Shown here: positions 27,101 to 33,045 of the stretch, in pieces
Numbering within the stretch: position 1 is the stretch's first letter
Layout: each line of letters begins with the position of its first letter
Assembly (NCBI RefSeq): GCF_000718135.1
Contig: NZ_JOEM01000008.1
Span: forward strand, 124,001-188,000
Source: Streptomyces cyaneofuscatus
GTDB taxonomy: Bacteria > Actinomycetota > Actinomycetes > Streptomycetales > Streptomycetaceae
Length of the DNA: 64,000 nucleotides
Direction: 5' to 3'
Translations under genes and position numbers: made by a program
The notes under the pieces: generated by a model
What the model saw: only the letters and a program-made list of their open reading frames with translations
The model's database searches: none
What the model was told of the DNA's origin: nothing

Positions 27101-29001
27101 TCGGCGGTCCTCTCCCCCGCCGCCGCTGCCCTTGCCTCGGCGGCCTGATCGTCCTGGCGGTCGGTCACGTACAGCCTCGTCCTCGGTGTCCCCACGGCGG
27201 CCAGCCTGTCCATCACCGCCTCATGGCAGATGACGAGCTGCGCGCCGCTGTCCTCGACCATGTAGGAGAGGCGTTCGGCCGGCAGCCGGCTGTCCAGGGG
27301 CAGGTACACCGCGCCGAGCCTCATGACGGCGAGGAGGGCCACGACAAGGTCGGGCGACCGTTCGTAGCAGACCCCGACGACGTCCCCGGGGCCGACGCCT
27401 TGGCGCGTCAGCGCCTGTGCCAGTGCCGAGCTGCGGTCCGCGAGTTCACGATAGGAGAGGGTCCGCTCCCCGCAGGAGACCGCCGGGGCGTCCGGGTGCG
27501 TCTCCGCCTGCTCCGCGAAGAGGTCCCAGCACGTCCGGTGCGCGGGGAAGTCGGTCTCAGTGCGGTTCCATGCCTCGATGACGAGGCGCCGTTCCTCGTC
27601 GTCGAGCAGGTTCAGCCTGCCTGTCGGCGACTGCCCGTCCGATTCGAGGATGCTGTCCACGAGGGTGGCGAAGTGTCCTGCCATGGCCGCGACGGCGTGG
27701 GCCGAGAAGGCGTCGGGATGGTACTTCCAGTTCACCAGGAACCCGTCACCGGGAGCCACGTCCACCGTGAGGTCGTACTCACCCAGCTGGTACAGCCCGT
27801 CCACGAGCTCGAAGTCGCTCTCACCGGTGGTGCGGGCCCGCTCGCCCAGGTATCCGGAGAGAGCGGAATCCTGGTAGTTGTACACGATCTGGTACAGAGG
27901 CAACCGCGGATTCACGCCCCGGGCACCGAGATCGCCCACGATCCGGTGGAACGGGTAGGTCCCGTGCTCGAGTACGTCGAGCACCGTGGACCGCACGCGC
28001 CGGGCGAACGACGTGAACTCCTCGGAGGCGTCCGGCCTGCTCCGGACGGGCAGCGTGTTGACGAAGCAGCCGACGATCGGGTCGAAGTGTTCCGTCGGGC
28101 GCCCGGCCACCGGCATCCCGATGACGAGGTCCTCGTTTCCGGTGTACCGGTGCAGCAGTGTCAGGAAGGCCGCCAGGAAGAAGATCCCCGGGCTGATCTC
28201 ATGGGAAGCGGTGAAAGCCGCGATGGCGGCGGCCCGCTCTTCCGGTAACCGGCTGGTGTGCACCTCGCCCACATGAGGAGCGTCCGGCGGCAGAGCCGTC
28301 TGCGAGGGCAACCCTGTGAGGATGTCCGCGCCGGCGAGCTCCCGCACCCAGAACTCGCGGTCCTCCTCGGCACGTTCGTCTGCGAGTGCGTCCCGCTCCC
28401 ACGCGACGAACTCACCGAATGAGGCGGAGCCCACCTCGATCGGCACGTCCCGCCCCTCGACCCGCGCCCGGTACGAGCTGAACAGCGTGTCGATGACGAG
28501 ACGCCCCGACACCCCGTCGATCACGAGGTGATGAACGACCAGCAGCACGTACGCCTCGGACGCGGAGCGACGCAGGACGGCCAGCCTGGCCAAGGGACCA
28601 CCGGCCAGGTCGAACGGCCGCCTGGCCCTTTCCTTCAAAAGGTCCAGCACCCGGCCGGACGGCACATCGGAGATGTCCACGTCCTCGACGGAGAAACCGT
28701 CCGCGTCTCCGTGGGACAGACGCGGCCCGTCACCCGTCTCGCGCACCGTGGCCGAGAGAAGCGGATGCCGTGACAGCGTGTCGCGGAATGCGGCCTGAAG
28801 CGCCGCGGTATCCGGGTCCGCGCACGAAAAGCACAGGGGAACGTTGTAGGCGTACGTCTCCGGCTCCATCTTGGCCAGTGCCCACAGGCCGCGCTGCCCC
28901 TCGGACAGTGGAGTGTCCACGCGTCGGCCGAGCTCGGCCAGTACCCCCGTCGTCGACACCTCGCCGTCCGCATACATGCGGGCGAGCGCGCGAAGGCTCA
29001 T
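18193..29001 (-). CDS. Gene A: hybrid NRPS/trans-AT PKS, C-A(Gly)-PCP-KS-MT-ACP-KS-DH-KR
   Basis: 3602 aa. An N-terminal helix pair (about 2-27) looks like a docking segment. The C domain (about 28-470) has HHLVIDG (His157). In the A domain (about 490-980) the ten specificity residues read DILQLGLIWK, the glycine code. The PCP Ser is 1044 (GGDSF). KS1 (Cys1300, NTNCSSA) accepts the aminoacyl chain. No AT follows, only the trans-AT linker, then a C-methyltransferase (LEIGAGTGSTS near 1922) and an ACP (Ser2157). KS2 (Cys2425, DTACSSS), DH (His2845, HPALVD motif) and KR (GGAGALG near 3325, Tyr about 3468) end the chain without an ACP. The last residues form a charged helix (ELERLRVRIAELTAL) likely to dock to gene B. 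The ATG at 29001 has a [11 protein letters not shown] and overlaps the upstream small ORF (ATGA). Two TTA codons are present. Predicted action: add glycine to an incoming acyl chain, extend with C-methylation, extend again and reduce. Confidence 0.93.
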   Translation of the reverse strand: MSLRALARMYADGEVSTTGVLAELGRRVDTPLSEGQRGLWALAKMEPETYAYNVPLCFSCADPDTAALQAAFRDTLSRHPLLSATVRETGDGPRLSHGDADGFSVEDVDISDVPSGRVLDLLKERARRPFDLAGGPLARLAVLRRSASEAYVLLVVHHLVIDGVSGRLVIDTLFSSYRARVEGRDVPIEVGSASFGEFVAWERDALADERAEEDREFWVRELAGADILTGLPSQTALPPDAPHVGEVHTSRLPEERAAAIAAFTASHEISPGIFFLAAFLTLLHRYTGNEDLVIGMPVAGRPTEHFDPIVGCFVNTLPVRSRPDASEEFTSFARRVRSTVLDVLEHGTYPFHRIVGDLGARGVNPRLPLYQIVYNYQDSALSGYLGERARTTGESDFELVDGLYQLGEYDLTVDVAPGDGFLVNWKYHPDAFSAHAVAAMAGHFATLVDSILESDGQSPTGRLNLLDDEERRLVIEAWNRTETDFPAHRTCWDLFAEQAETHPDAPAVSCGERTLSYRELADRSSALAQALTRQGVGPGDVVGVCYERSPDLVVALLAVMRLGAVYLPLDSRLPAERLSYMVEDSGAQLVICHEAVMDRLAAVGTPRTRLYVTDRQDDQAAEARAAAAGERTADVPDPGATTPPAAYIIYTSGSTGQPKGVVVPHTALTNFLLAMADTLHVTSDDRLLALTTHSFDIAALELYLPLITGGQVHIADSATAADATLLAEKVADWRPTIMQATPATWAMLMRVGWQNTEGVKVLCGGEALPDGLKDQLVARGEAWNLYGPTETTIWSAAKRLRREEPVTIGSPIANTQLYVLDQHLSPLPVGVTGELHIAGDGVALGYHRKPELTAERFLDNPFAPGRLYRTGDRARRLPNGEIVVLGRMDNQVKLRGHRIEPGEIEVVLDAHPEIGRSVVLLEQGGLSDRLTAYYTGNGDAPVDAALLRAELAKTLPAYMLPAAFVALDAFPLTAHGKVDRAKLTEAARTVPLRAAGSPVADSPADGSPVAALDIERTVRGIFEEVLGSRDIDRGAGFFDIGGDSFAAIEAVERINRDFGCSLRPTSVFAHPSVAAMTRHLTGLLPAGEAPAGQASAAQPVEAGPERQPDPRPAAPAADAAAPDDAIAVIGISCRFPGAMDHRAFWSALVEGRSGSTSWSAEELRALGVPEELITRPGYVPQRSVVDGRAEFDAAFFDISPRDAEFMDPQARLLLQHAWQALEDAGYRPEDVPGTSVTTSTSTNFYQALLPALMANASGPRVLASSETYAAWLFAQGGTVPTMISTKLGLRGPSMAVNTNCSSALSAVHVACQGLLAGDVDQAIVGAASLFSAGELGYVHQPGLNFSSDGRSRAFADGADGMSGGEGVGVVVLKRAGEAIAAGDHIYCLIRGIAVNNDGGDKAGFYAPSVRGQAEVIRKALDKAGTDPSTISYVEAHGTGTRLGDPIEVAALTEAYRHSTARSQYCGIGSVKSNIGHLDAAAGIAGLIKVALSLQHGEVPRTLHSDVPSPEIDWDESPFFVADRNLPLDGDGPARAGLSSFGIGGTNVHAVLEQAPAGARAAVRPGPQAVVLSARDGERLGVLARQLLEFLPGYRDAHGDLASLAYTLQVGRRAMAERVLFVVNDVDGLIATLQDYVGRGTRGTVFEGTARRPEDQLLGLFDRPGELRDLVAGWLERGEWEKIAPLWVNGIDVDWHACHGGRPPVRVSLPAYPFAAKRYWPAAEAVPVPRATDPLDAEALLVAAARPASVETFLSGRMSATDELDSLSRPLVLAQLVAAGLFDAPVRRDLIGQRITPSFAQWLDHTVTVLLSHGELVREGAFVAPRKGAPGLEQAWRAWRAWKGPRAGDPELAAKTGLTERMIEALPAILAGRTKATAVMFPGGSFELVEPAYRGNATADYFNDVTAGAVRAEVDARRDGVRLLEIGAGTGSTSERVFARLTGRDLAEYRYTDISKAFLIDAERRFAGHVPYVSFSTFDVEREPGAQGLVPGHYDIVIANNVLHATQDIVRAVRHARALLRPGGVLVLNELARNDWWSHLTFGLLEGWWRFTDGRRMEGGPALSSDAWRDVLRECGFDTVELLAEPARDLGQQILLARAGSPVPRRDPRPAATGSLGSPGSIEEHVRATVERILAETLKLTADELAADKPFADYGLDSLTGVSLVQRLNESLSTDLDPSVLFENPSIRRLTRFIVDEEGAAITVAVPGPFEVLEASAVTVPSAVREVSAVTVPSAVREVSAVSEASAVPEPSGVTRPSAVPGPSGGGREPVAIVGMSGRFPGARDTDEFWDLLASGRDAVSKVDRWDLASLGSACLDGGLLDGVDEFDPLFFGISGAEALYMEPQQRLFLQEAWRALEDAGHAGESLDRDRCGIYVGCAAGDYLDLTRPSDYPGQALWGNMNSLVPSRIAYYLDLHGPAIAVDTACSSSLVSLYLACQALWAGEVTTAIAGGVYVQNSPRLYLAASRAGMLSPTGRCRAFDQAADGFVPAEGVGALILKRLSDAEADGDHIHGVIRGIGINHNGTTNGIAAPNGTSQERLIRQIYQDFAIDPAGIGLVEAHGTGTKLGDPVEFRALDRAFRGFTDAEGFCSLGSTKASIGHAQAAAGVIGVIKTLLAMRHEVIPGLPHHTTTNSSVTLAGSPFFVHTEPRRWAVPEGGKRRAAVTSLGASGTNAHAVIEQPSKPPTPPRSGQDGAARLIALSAATEHALREQVARLARHCREHPALDAGDVSHTLLLGRRHLRHRWATVVRDIAELESRCATWLSGQDIPQRSADSRSQALAQQFLDGEAPDFTELFRDSRYRRVPLPGYPFEGERYALPVRPAADDGPRRDGGVLTGDEFYLREHQVQGAGIVPGAMYLQWAAAAARRTASDAVRLHDIVFLRPLSVSGAPRALRVDLRADGDLTRFTVSSTESAGAEPVLHCQGEVSATEPTAARALDLPALLRDFRPTAFDPQRFYAEWRDRGIAYGPTFQGVVAVHRSDDAVLAELRLPGTASGTMDGPAPHPALVDSAMQCMRLLDGDGDDRVGLVFSIKSAEVLAPGATAMWALVRRVEDARGADRIDIDLATDDGTVCLRLRGIAGRRTERTPDPTDGVATLVPVWDPLQQMDSAQHSESAQRTESATWPQTSASVGIIAPPGQARDVLTARFPGAHVVADPSRSTYDDLEASLRSVPELDHLVWVAPSAVDDESGASVVEGQAGGSLHAFRTVKALLAAGYGARSLGLTLITERAHAVHEAEVVDPAHAGVAGLAGSAAKEYPNWRVRVADVEDYDAPSLAAVLDLAADPDGDLRIHRDGRWHGQRLMTVQPASPASSRLRQGGTYVIIGGAGALGTVISEYLIRRYHAQVVWLGRRRQDARVESAIAQATGADGPAPLYLRCDATDLASLRAAKDEIVRRFGAVHGVIHSGLVFSGASLDRMSEAQFEDVLRSKVDASVRCMQVFGGDSLDFALFLSSINSYLKAIKQANYAAACTFLDSFALTVQRRYGAAGKVLNLGYCFNNAPAEGERGAVVGAQAPLIQPDELTAAIERLCAAPVSRLTLMKFSPALNNRGIVLGDDDVILPTAVEPEAVHAEVQEPPTAPGGELERLRVRIAELTALAI
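22211..22379 (-). repeat. Imperfect repeat encoding a Ser-Ala-Val-rich linker in gene A
   Basis: A 36-bp unit occurs twice in tandem (22284..22319 and 22320..22355, four differences), with shorter decayed copies on both sides. It encodes repeated SAVTVPSAVREV blocks between the ACP and the second KS of gene A. Genes B and C carry different in-frame repeats at equivalent inter-domain sites. Confidence 0.85.
26698..26700 (-). promoter_or_regulatory. TTA leucine codon in gene A, adenylation domain
   Basis: The Leu in CGGEALPDG (residue 768) is encoded by TTA in frame, giving a second bldA-dependent step within gene A. Confidence 0.8.
28246..28248 (-). promoter_or_regulatory. TTA leucine codon in gene A, condensation domain
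   Basis: The Leu in HTSRLPEER (residue 252) is encoded by TTA in frame. It is early in the first large gene of the operon, so a bldA deficit would stop synthesis before most of the protein is made. Confidence 0.8.
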
Positions 29002-29258
29002 GACGGACCCCTTCCTGCCACGCCACCGAACGATTCGGGATGGTCCGACCGCTTCGCCGCGCTCACCAGCGCGTCGGCCAGGTCGTAGGACCGACCGTGG
29101 CGGGTACAGGCGCAATTGCGGACCGACCCGACATCGGCGGGGCACACCGGGGTGCCGCAGTGAGGACACGAGTCGGGGCGGGCGCGGATCCGGGCGAACA
29201 CGCGGCCCCAGTCGGTGTCATGACAATCAGTATGGCCCGCGGACCGTTGCGTGTTCAC
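28998..29258 (-). CDS. Small Cys-rich protein translationally coupled to gene A (hypothetical)
   Basis: An 86-aa ORF whose stop overlaps the gene A start (ATGA). Its codons show the high GC third position of real genes here. A central Cys cluster (CPHCGTPVCPADVG then NCACTRHGR) has C-x2-C-x4-C-x9-C-x-C spacing that could bind zinc or a thiol cofactor. No recognised family, signal peptide or membrane segment is visible. The GTG at 29258 has no clear Shine-Dalgarno sequence; an in-frame GTG at 29213, after a TGGGG stretch, is an alternative start. The coupling suggests it belongs to the biosynthetic operon, as a leader ORF or a small accessory protein. The function is unknown. Confidence 0.5.
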   Translation of the reverse strand: MNTQRSAGHTDCHDTDWGRVFARIRARPDSCPHCGTPVCPADVGSVRNCACTRHGRSYDLADALVSAAKRSDHPESFGGVAGRGPS

Positions 29259-29344
29259 ACGTTTGTTCTGCTGTGGGGTACATCACTCCTACGTTTCGGC
29301 CGGCGTGGAATACGTGACGCGTCGCGCCACCGCGAGCCAGCGCC

Positions 29345-30523
29345 TCACCGCCGCACCCGAGGCATCCCCAGCCCGATCCAGGAGATGATCTCGCGCTGGA
29401 TCTCGTTGTTGCCGCCGCCGAAGGTGAAGATGACCGCCGACCGGTAGCCGCGTTCCAGTTCGCCGTGGAGGACCGCGCCGGCGGAGCCCTCCTTCAGGGG
29501 GCCCGACGAGCCGACGATCTCCATCAGCCAGGCGTAGGCGTCGCGGCGGGCCTCGGAGCCGTAGACCTTGACCGCTGAGGCGTCCTGGGGGGTGAGGGTG
29601 GCGTTCTGGAGGGCGGAGACCATCTGCCAGTTGAGCAGTTTCATGGCGTCCAGGCGGGTGTGGGTGCGGGCGAGGCGGGTGCGGACCCAGGGGAGGTCGA
29701 TGACGCGGCGGCCGTCGGTGAGCTTGGTGTCGGCGGCCCAGCGCTGGACGTTGTGCAGGGCGCGGACCGCCATGGTGCCGTGGGCGGCGAGGGTGACACG
29801 TTCGTGGTTGAGCTGGTTGGTGATGAGCCGCCAGCCCTTGTTCTCCTCGCCCACGCGGTGGGTGAGGGGGACGCGCACGTTCTCGTAGTAGCTGGCCGTG
29901 GTGTCGTGCGAGGCGAGCGTGTTGATCAGGGTGCAGGAGTAGCCGGGATCGCTCGTGGGGACCAGGAGCATGGTGATGCCCTTGTGCGGCGGGGCCTCGG
30001 GGTCGGTGCGGACGGCGAGCCAGACCCAGTCGGCGGTGTCGCCATTGGTGGTCCAGATCTTCTGGCCGTTCACGATGTACGCGTCCCCGTCGCGGACCGC
30101 GCGGGTCTTGAGGGCGGCGAGGTCCGTGCCGGCGTCCGGCTCGCTGTAGCCGATCGCGAAGTCGATCTCCCCGGCGAGGATCTTCGGCAGGAAGTACGTC
30201 TTCTGCTCGTCGGAGCCGAACTGCATGATCGTGGGCCCGACGGTGTTCAGCGCCATCAGCGGCAGCGGCACGCCCGCCTGGGCCGCCTCGTCGAAGAAGA
30301 TGAACTGCTCGATCGGGGTGAGCCCCCGGCCGCCGTACTCCTTCGGCCAGCCCACGCCCAGCCAGCCGTCGGCGCCGAGCCGGCGGACCGTCTCGCGGTA
30401 GAAGCGCTTCTGGGCGGCGGGTTCCGCGTAGCGGGCGTAGGCGTTGTCGGGGACCAGGGCGGCGAAGTAGGTACGGAGTTCGGTGCGCAACTGCTCTTGC
30501 TCAGGCGTGTATTCGAGGTGCAC
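29345..30523 (-). CDS. Acyl-CoA dehydrogenase family protein
   Basis: This 392-aa flavoprotein has the acyl-CoA dehydrogenase layout: an N-terminal helical domain, a central beta domain with AIGYSEPDAGTDLAAL and the NGQKIWTTNGD strand that packs on FAD, and a C-terminal helical domain ending with FTFGGGNNEIQREIIS. It should oxidise an acyl-CoA at the alpha-beta bond, with electrons passing to ETF; the substrate is not evident. The GTG start at 30523 is preceded by GGAGG. It lies on the same strand as the biosynthetic operon and ends about 90 nt before the small ORF. It could co-transcribe, but its family is common in primary metabolism and membership of the pathway is unproven. Confidence 0.9.
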   Translation of the reverse strand: MHLEYTPEQEQLRTELRTYFAALVPDNAYARYAEPAAQKRFYRETVRRLGADGWLGVGWPKEYGGRGLTPIEQFIFFDEAAQAGVPLPLMALNTVGPTIMQFGSDEQKTYFLPKILAGEIDFAIGYSEPDAGTDLAALKTRAVRDGDAYIVNGQKIWTTNGDTADWVWLAVRTDPEAPPHKGITMLLVPTSDPGYSCTLINTLASHDTTASYYENVRVPLTHRVGEENKGWRLITNQLNHERVTLAAHGTMAVRALHNVQRWAADTKLTDGRRVIDLPWVRTRLARTHTRLDAMKLLNWQMVSALQNATLTPQDASAVKVYGSEARRDAYAWLMEIVGSSGPLKEGSAGAVLHGELERGYRSAVIFTFGGGNNEIQREIISWIGLGMPRVRR

Positions 30524-30625
30524 GGCCCCTCCAGAGTCTCGCGTCTGCGTCGCCCGTGTGCGGCGGCGCACACAGTAGAACGTGTTGCAAGAATCTGGAA
30601 GGGCCGGGGACCCTGATCTCCGCCG

Positions 30626-31780
30626 TCAGCGCTTGACGGCGCGCAGGACCACGAACTTCGGGTCGCCCGCCACCGTGGTGCAGTTGCCGAAGATCCGGCG
30701 CAGGTGCGTGTGGTACGAGAGGTGCCGGTTGCCCACCACCCAGAGTTCGCCGCCCTGTCGCAGCGCGGTGCGCGCGCCGACGAACATCGTGCGGGCGGTG
30801 GCGTCGGTGGTCGCCGTGTGGGAGTGGAACGGCGGGTTGTTGAGCACCAGGTCCAGGCTGCCGGGGGCGAGGTCCGTGAGGCCGTCGCCCACCAGGAAGT
30901 CCGCCTTCGCGCCCTCCGGCGCACCCAGGCGGAACGTCTCTTCGGCGGAGGCAACCGCCCCGTACGACTCGTCGACGAACGTGACGTGCGCGTCGGGGTT
31001 GGCGAGCGCCGCGGAGAGGCCGAGGACACCGTTGCCGCAGCCCAGGTCGGCGATCTTGACGGATCCGCCGCGGGTGGGCAGGTGCTTCAGGAAGAAGCGG
31101 GTGCCGACGTCCAGGCGCTCGGCGCAGAAGATCCCGGCGTGGTTGACGGCGGTACGGCCGGAGACGGGGCCGACATCGCCGGACAGTTCGTAGCGGTACG
31201 GCCACGGGCTCGGCGTGCGGGTGAGCTCGGGGTCCGGGGTGCTGAAGATGAGCCGCGCCTTGCGCACCGCGAGGGAGGTGCGGGTCGGGCCGACGATCCG
31301 CTCGAAGAGCTTGAGGGTCGAGGTGTGGATCTCCTTGACCATGCCGGTGCCGATGACCACCGTGCCCGCGTGCAGGGCCGGGGCGATCCGGTGCAGCTGG
31401 TCCTCCAGGAACGCCAGGGACTTCGGCACCCGGACCAGCAGCACATCGATGCGGCCCGGCGGGGTGTCGCGCGAGGACAGCAGCGTCACGGCGTCCGGGT
31501 CCAGGCCGTTGCGGTCCAGATTGGCCTGGGTGGCACGCCGGGCCAGGTAGGAGTCGCTGATCTGGACGGGCCGGTGGGCGGCCAGCGCGGTGGCCAGGGC
31601 ACCCCACCGGTCCCCCACGACGGCGACCGTGCCCGAGAGGTCGACAGGGCCCGTCTCGGGATCCGTCAGCTGGCGGAGCAGGTATTCGTCGGCGGCGTCC
31701 CAGGCCCGGAGGGGGTCGCTGGGGTGCTCGGGGAAGCGGGCAAGCTCGAAAGTGCCCTGTGAGGTCGTCAAACGGTTCAT
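30626..31780 (-). CDS. RlmG/RsmC-type rRNA (guanine-N2)-methyltransferase
   Basis: This 384-aa protein combines a degenerate N-terminal methyltransferase-like half (VVGDRWGALATAL) with a catalytic C-terminal half. The SAM motif is IADLGCGNGVLGL and the catalytic motif is LNNPPFH, where NPPF marks N2-guanine or amino-group methylation. The two-half layout is that of RlmG (23S G1835) and RsmC (16S G1207). The start is the ATG at 31780. It stands alone on the minus strand, upstream of the acyl-CoA dehydrogenase gene with a gap of about 100 nt. Confidence 0.88.
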   Translation of the reverse strand: MNRLTTSQGTFELARFPEHPSDPLRAWDAADEYLLRQLTDPETGPVDLSGTVAVVGDRWGALATALAAHRPVQISDSYLARRATQANLDRNGLDPDAVTLLSSRDTPPGRIDVLLVRVPKSLAFLEDQLHRIAPALHAGTVVIGTGMVKEIHTSTLKLFERIVGPTRTSLAVRKARLIFSTPDPELTRTPSPWPYRYELSGDVGPVSGRTAVNHAGIFCAERLDVGTRFFLKHLPTRGGSVKIADLGCGNGVLGLSAALANPDAHVTFVDESYGAVASAEETFRLGAPEGAKADFLVGDGLTDLAPGSLDLVLNNPPFHSHTATTDATARTMFVGARTALRQGGELWVVGNRHLSYHTHLRRIFGNCTTVAGDPKFVVLRAVKR

Positions 31781-31850
31781 ATGTCACTCAGGCTAACCGA
31801 GGAACCGGGGGCGCCCCACACGCTCCCCGGCCCCTCGGTCGTATCGCCCT

Positions 31851-31874
31851 GGCCGCCCGGCCCACCGGGCGGCC
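31851..31874. terminator. GC-rich hairpin downstream of the 70-aa ORF
   Basis: A perfect 10-bp inverted repeat (GGCCGCCCGG and its complement) encloses a 4-nt loop, about 34 nt past the stop of the small minus-strand gene at 31908. No U-run follows, as is usual for Streptomyces terminators. Confidence 0.6.
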
Positions 31875-31907
31875 CCGCCCGGCCTGCGGGCGCAGCCGGG
31901 GGCTCCG

Positions 31908-32120
31908 TCAGGGCAGCTGTCTGTCGAGGGCGGAGCGCCCCTCGTCGGCCAGCTTGCGCCGCGCCCACTCCAGGGTTTCGGGGGTCAGGTCCCGCCCGGA
32001 GGCGAGCACCACGTCCTCCGCGCTCGGCGTGTCGCTCGCGCCCGTGTGCAGAAGCCGGTCGGGGGTGACACCCGACGCCTCGGGCACGGCCGCGGATACG
32101 GATTCGGGGTCTTCGCTCAT
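31908..32120 (-). CDS. Small conserved hypothetical protein, 70 aa
   Basis: A 70-aa acidic protein that starts at the ATG at 32120 after a strong GAGGAGGAGG ribosome site, which supports real translation. The C-terminal half (LTPETLEWARRKLADEGRSA) is predicted to be helical. No signal peptide, membrane segment or metal motif is seen, and the family and function are not recognised. Confidence 0.7.
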   Translation of the reverse strand: MSEDPESVSAAVPEASGVTPDRLLHTGASDTPSAEDVVLASGRDLTPETLEWARRKLADEGRSALDRQLP

Positions 32121-32284
32121 GCCGCCTCCTCCTCGTCCTTGCGGCAATTCTCGCGCCGCGCGGGCCGGGCCGCATCCGAGAGGGCCAGGCCCGGTGGGCC
32201 ACCCGGGAGAGTGAACCGGTCATTGGGCCGTACGAGGAGTGGGCAGAACCGGAATGTCGGTTCTCACCTCTTGAGGCGGTGCCC

Positions 32285-32839
32285 ATGCTCCACGGCGTCG
32301 ACGTCAGCGCCTACCAGCCCTCCTACGACACGGACGGCCTCGATTTCGTCTTCATCAAATCCACCGAGGGCCGCACCTATGTCAATCCACGTCTCGACGC
32401 CCAGGTGAAGCGGGCCCGGGACGCCGAGTGCGTCGTCGGCTTCTACCACTTCCTCTGGCCGGGGGACATCAAGGACCAGGTGGCGTACTTCCTGAGCAAG
32501 ACACCGGAGAAGGAGGGCGATCTGCTCGCCGTCGACTGGGAGCAGACCGGCGGCGGGACGCGCGCGAGCAGCGCGGAGAAGGACCGCTTCATCCGTGAGG
32601 TGAAGCGGGAGCGGCCCGGCCACCGGGTGCTGCTCTACTGCAACCGGGCCTTCTGGCGCACCCACGACACCAGCGACTACGCGGGCGACGGGCTGTGGAT
32701 CGCCGACTACGTCTCCGCCGGCAAGCCCAGGATCGAGGCGTCCTGGCGGATCCATCAGTACACCGACGACCCCCTGGACAAGAACGTCGCCGACTTCGAC
32801 TCGGTCCGGGCCCTGCGCGACTGGGCCGCCGCCGGGTAA
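32285..32839 (+). CDS. Glycoside hydrolase family 25 (lysozyme-like) protein
   Basis: This 184-aa protein matches the compact GH25 fold: HGVDVSAYQ at the N-terminus supplies the first catalytic Asp, and LLAVDWEQT supplies the DxE pair. ADYVSAGKP and IHQYTDD form the closing strands. GH25 enzymes cleave the beta-1,4 bond of peptidoglycan. No signal peptide is evident, so export or an intracellular role is unclear. The ATG at 32285 is preferred over the GTG at 32279 because the GAGG site lies at the right distance from it. A hairpin follows the gene. Confidence 0.88.
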   Translation: MLHGVDVSAYQPSYDTDGLDFVFIKSTEGRTYVNPRLDAQVKRARDAECVVGFYHFLWPGDIKDQVAYFLSKTPEKEGDLLAVDWEQTGGGTRASSAEKDRFIREVKRERPGHRVLLYCNRAFWRTHDTSDYAGDGLWIADYVSAGKPRIEASWRIHQYTDDPLDKNVADFDSVRALRDWAAAG

Positions 32840-32848
32840 CAGCCTTCC

Positions 32849-32880
32849 GGGCTCCCGGAGCGTTCCCGCTCCAGGGGCCC
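32849..32880 (+). terminator. Hairpin downstream of the GH25 gene
   Basis: A 14-bp inverted repeat with two mismatches (GGGCTCCCGGAGCG and CGCTCCAGGGGCCC) around a TTCC loop, 10 nt past the stop codon. Confidence 0.6.
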
Positions 32881-33045
32881 GACCAGGCTCAATCTTGACC
32901 TGCACATGATAGGTACACAGCGTTCACACGCGGGCCACGGTGCGTGTGGAAGGCTCCCGCGTACCACACATCGCACGGCCGCTACGGCAAGCGCCCCCAC
33001 CCAGGGCCGGAGTCGTGGTGCCCGCGTTCCGAGAGGACACCCCAC

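Noticed and set aside
29345..30523. Acyl-CoA dehydrogenase as part of the biosynthetic operon
   Set aside because: Same strand and close, but with its own ribosome site and no coupling. The family is common in primary metabolism, so it is left out of the cluster unless transcript data join them.
32121..33045. tRNA or small RNA in the gaps around the GH25 gene
   Set aside because: No cloverleaf or T-loop motif is seen; only a hairpin next to the GH25 stop.
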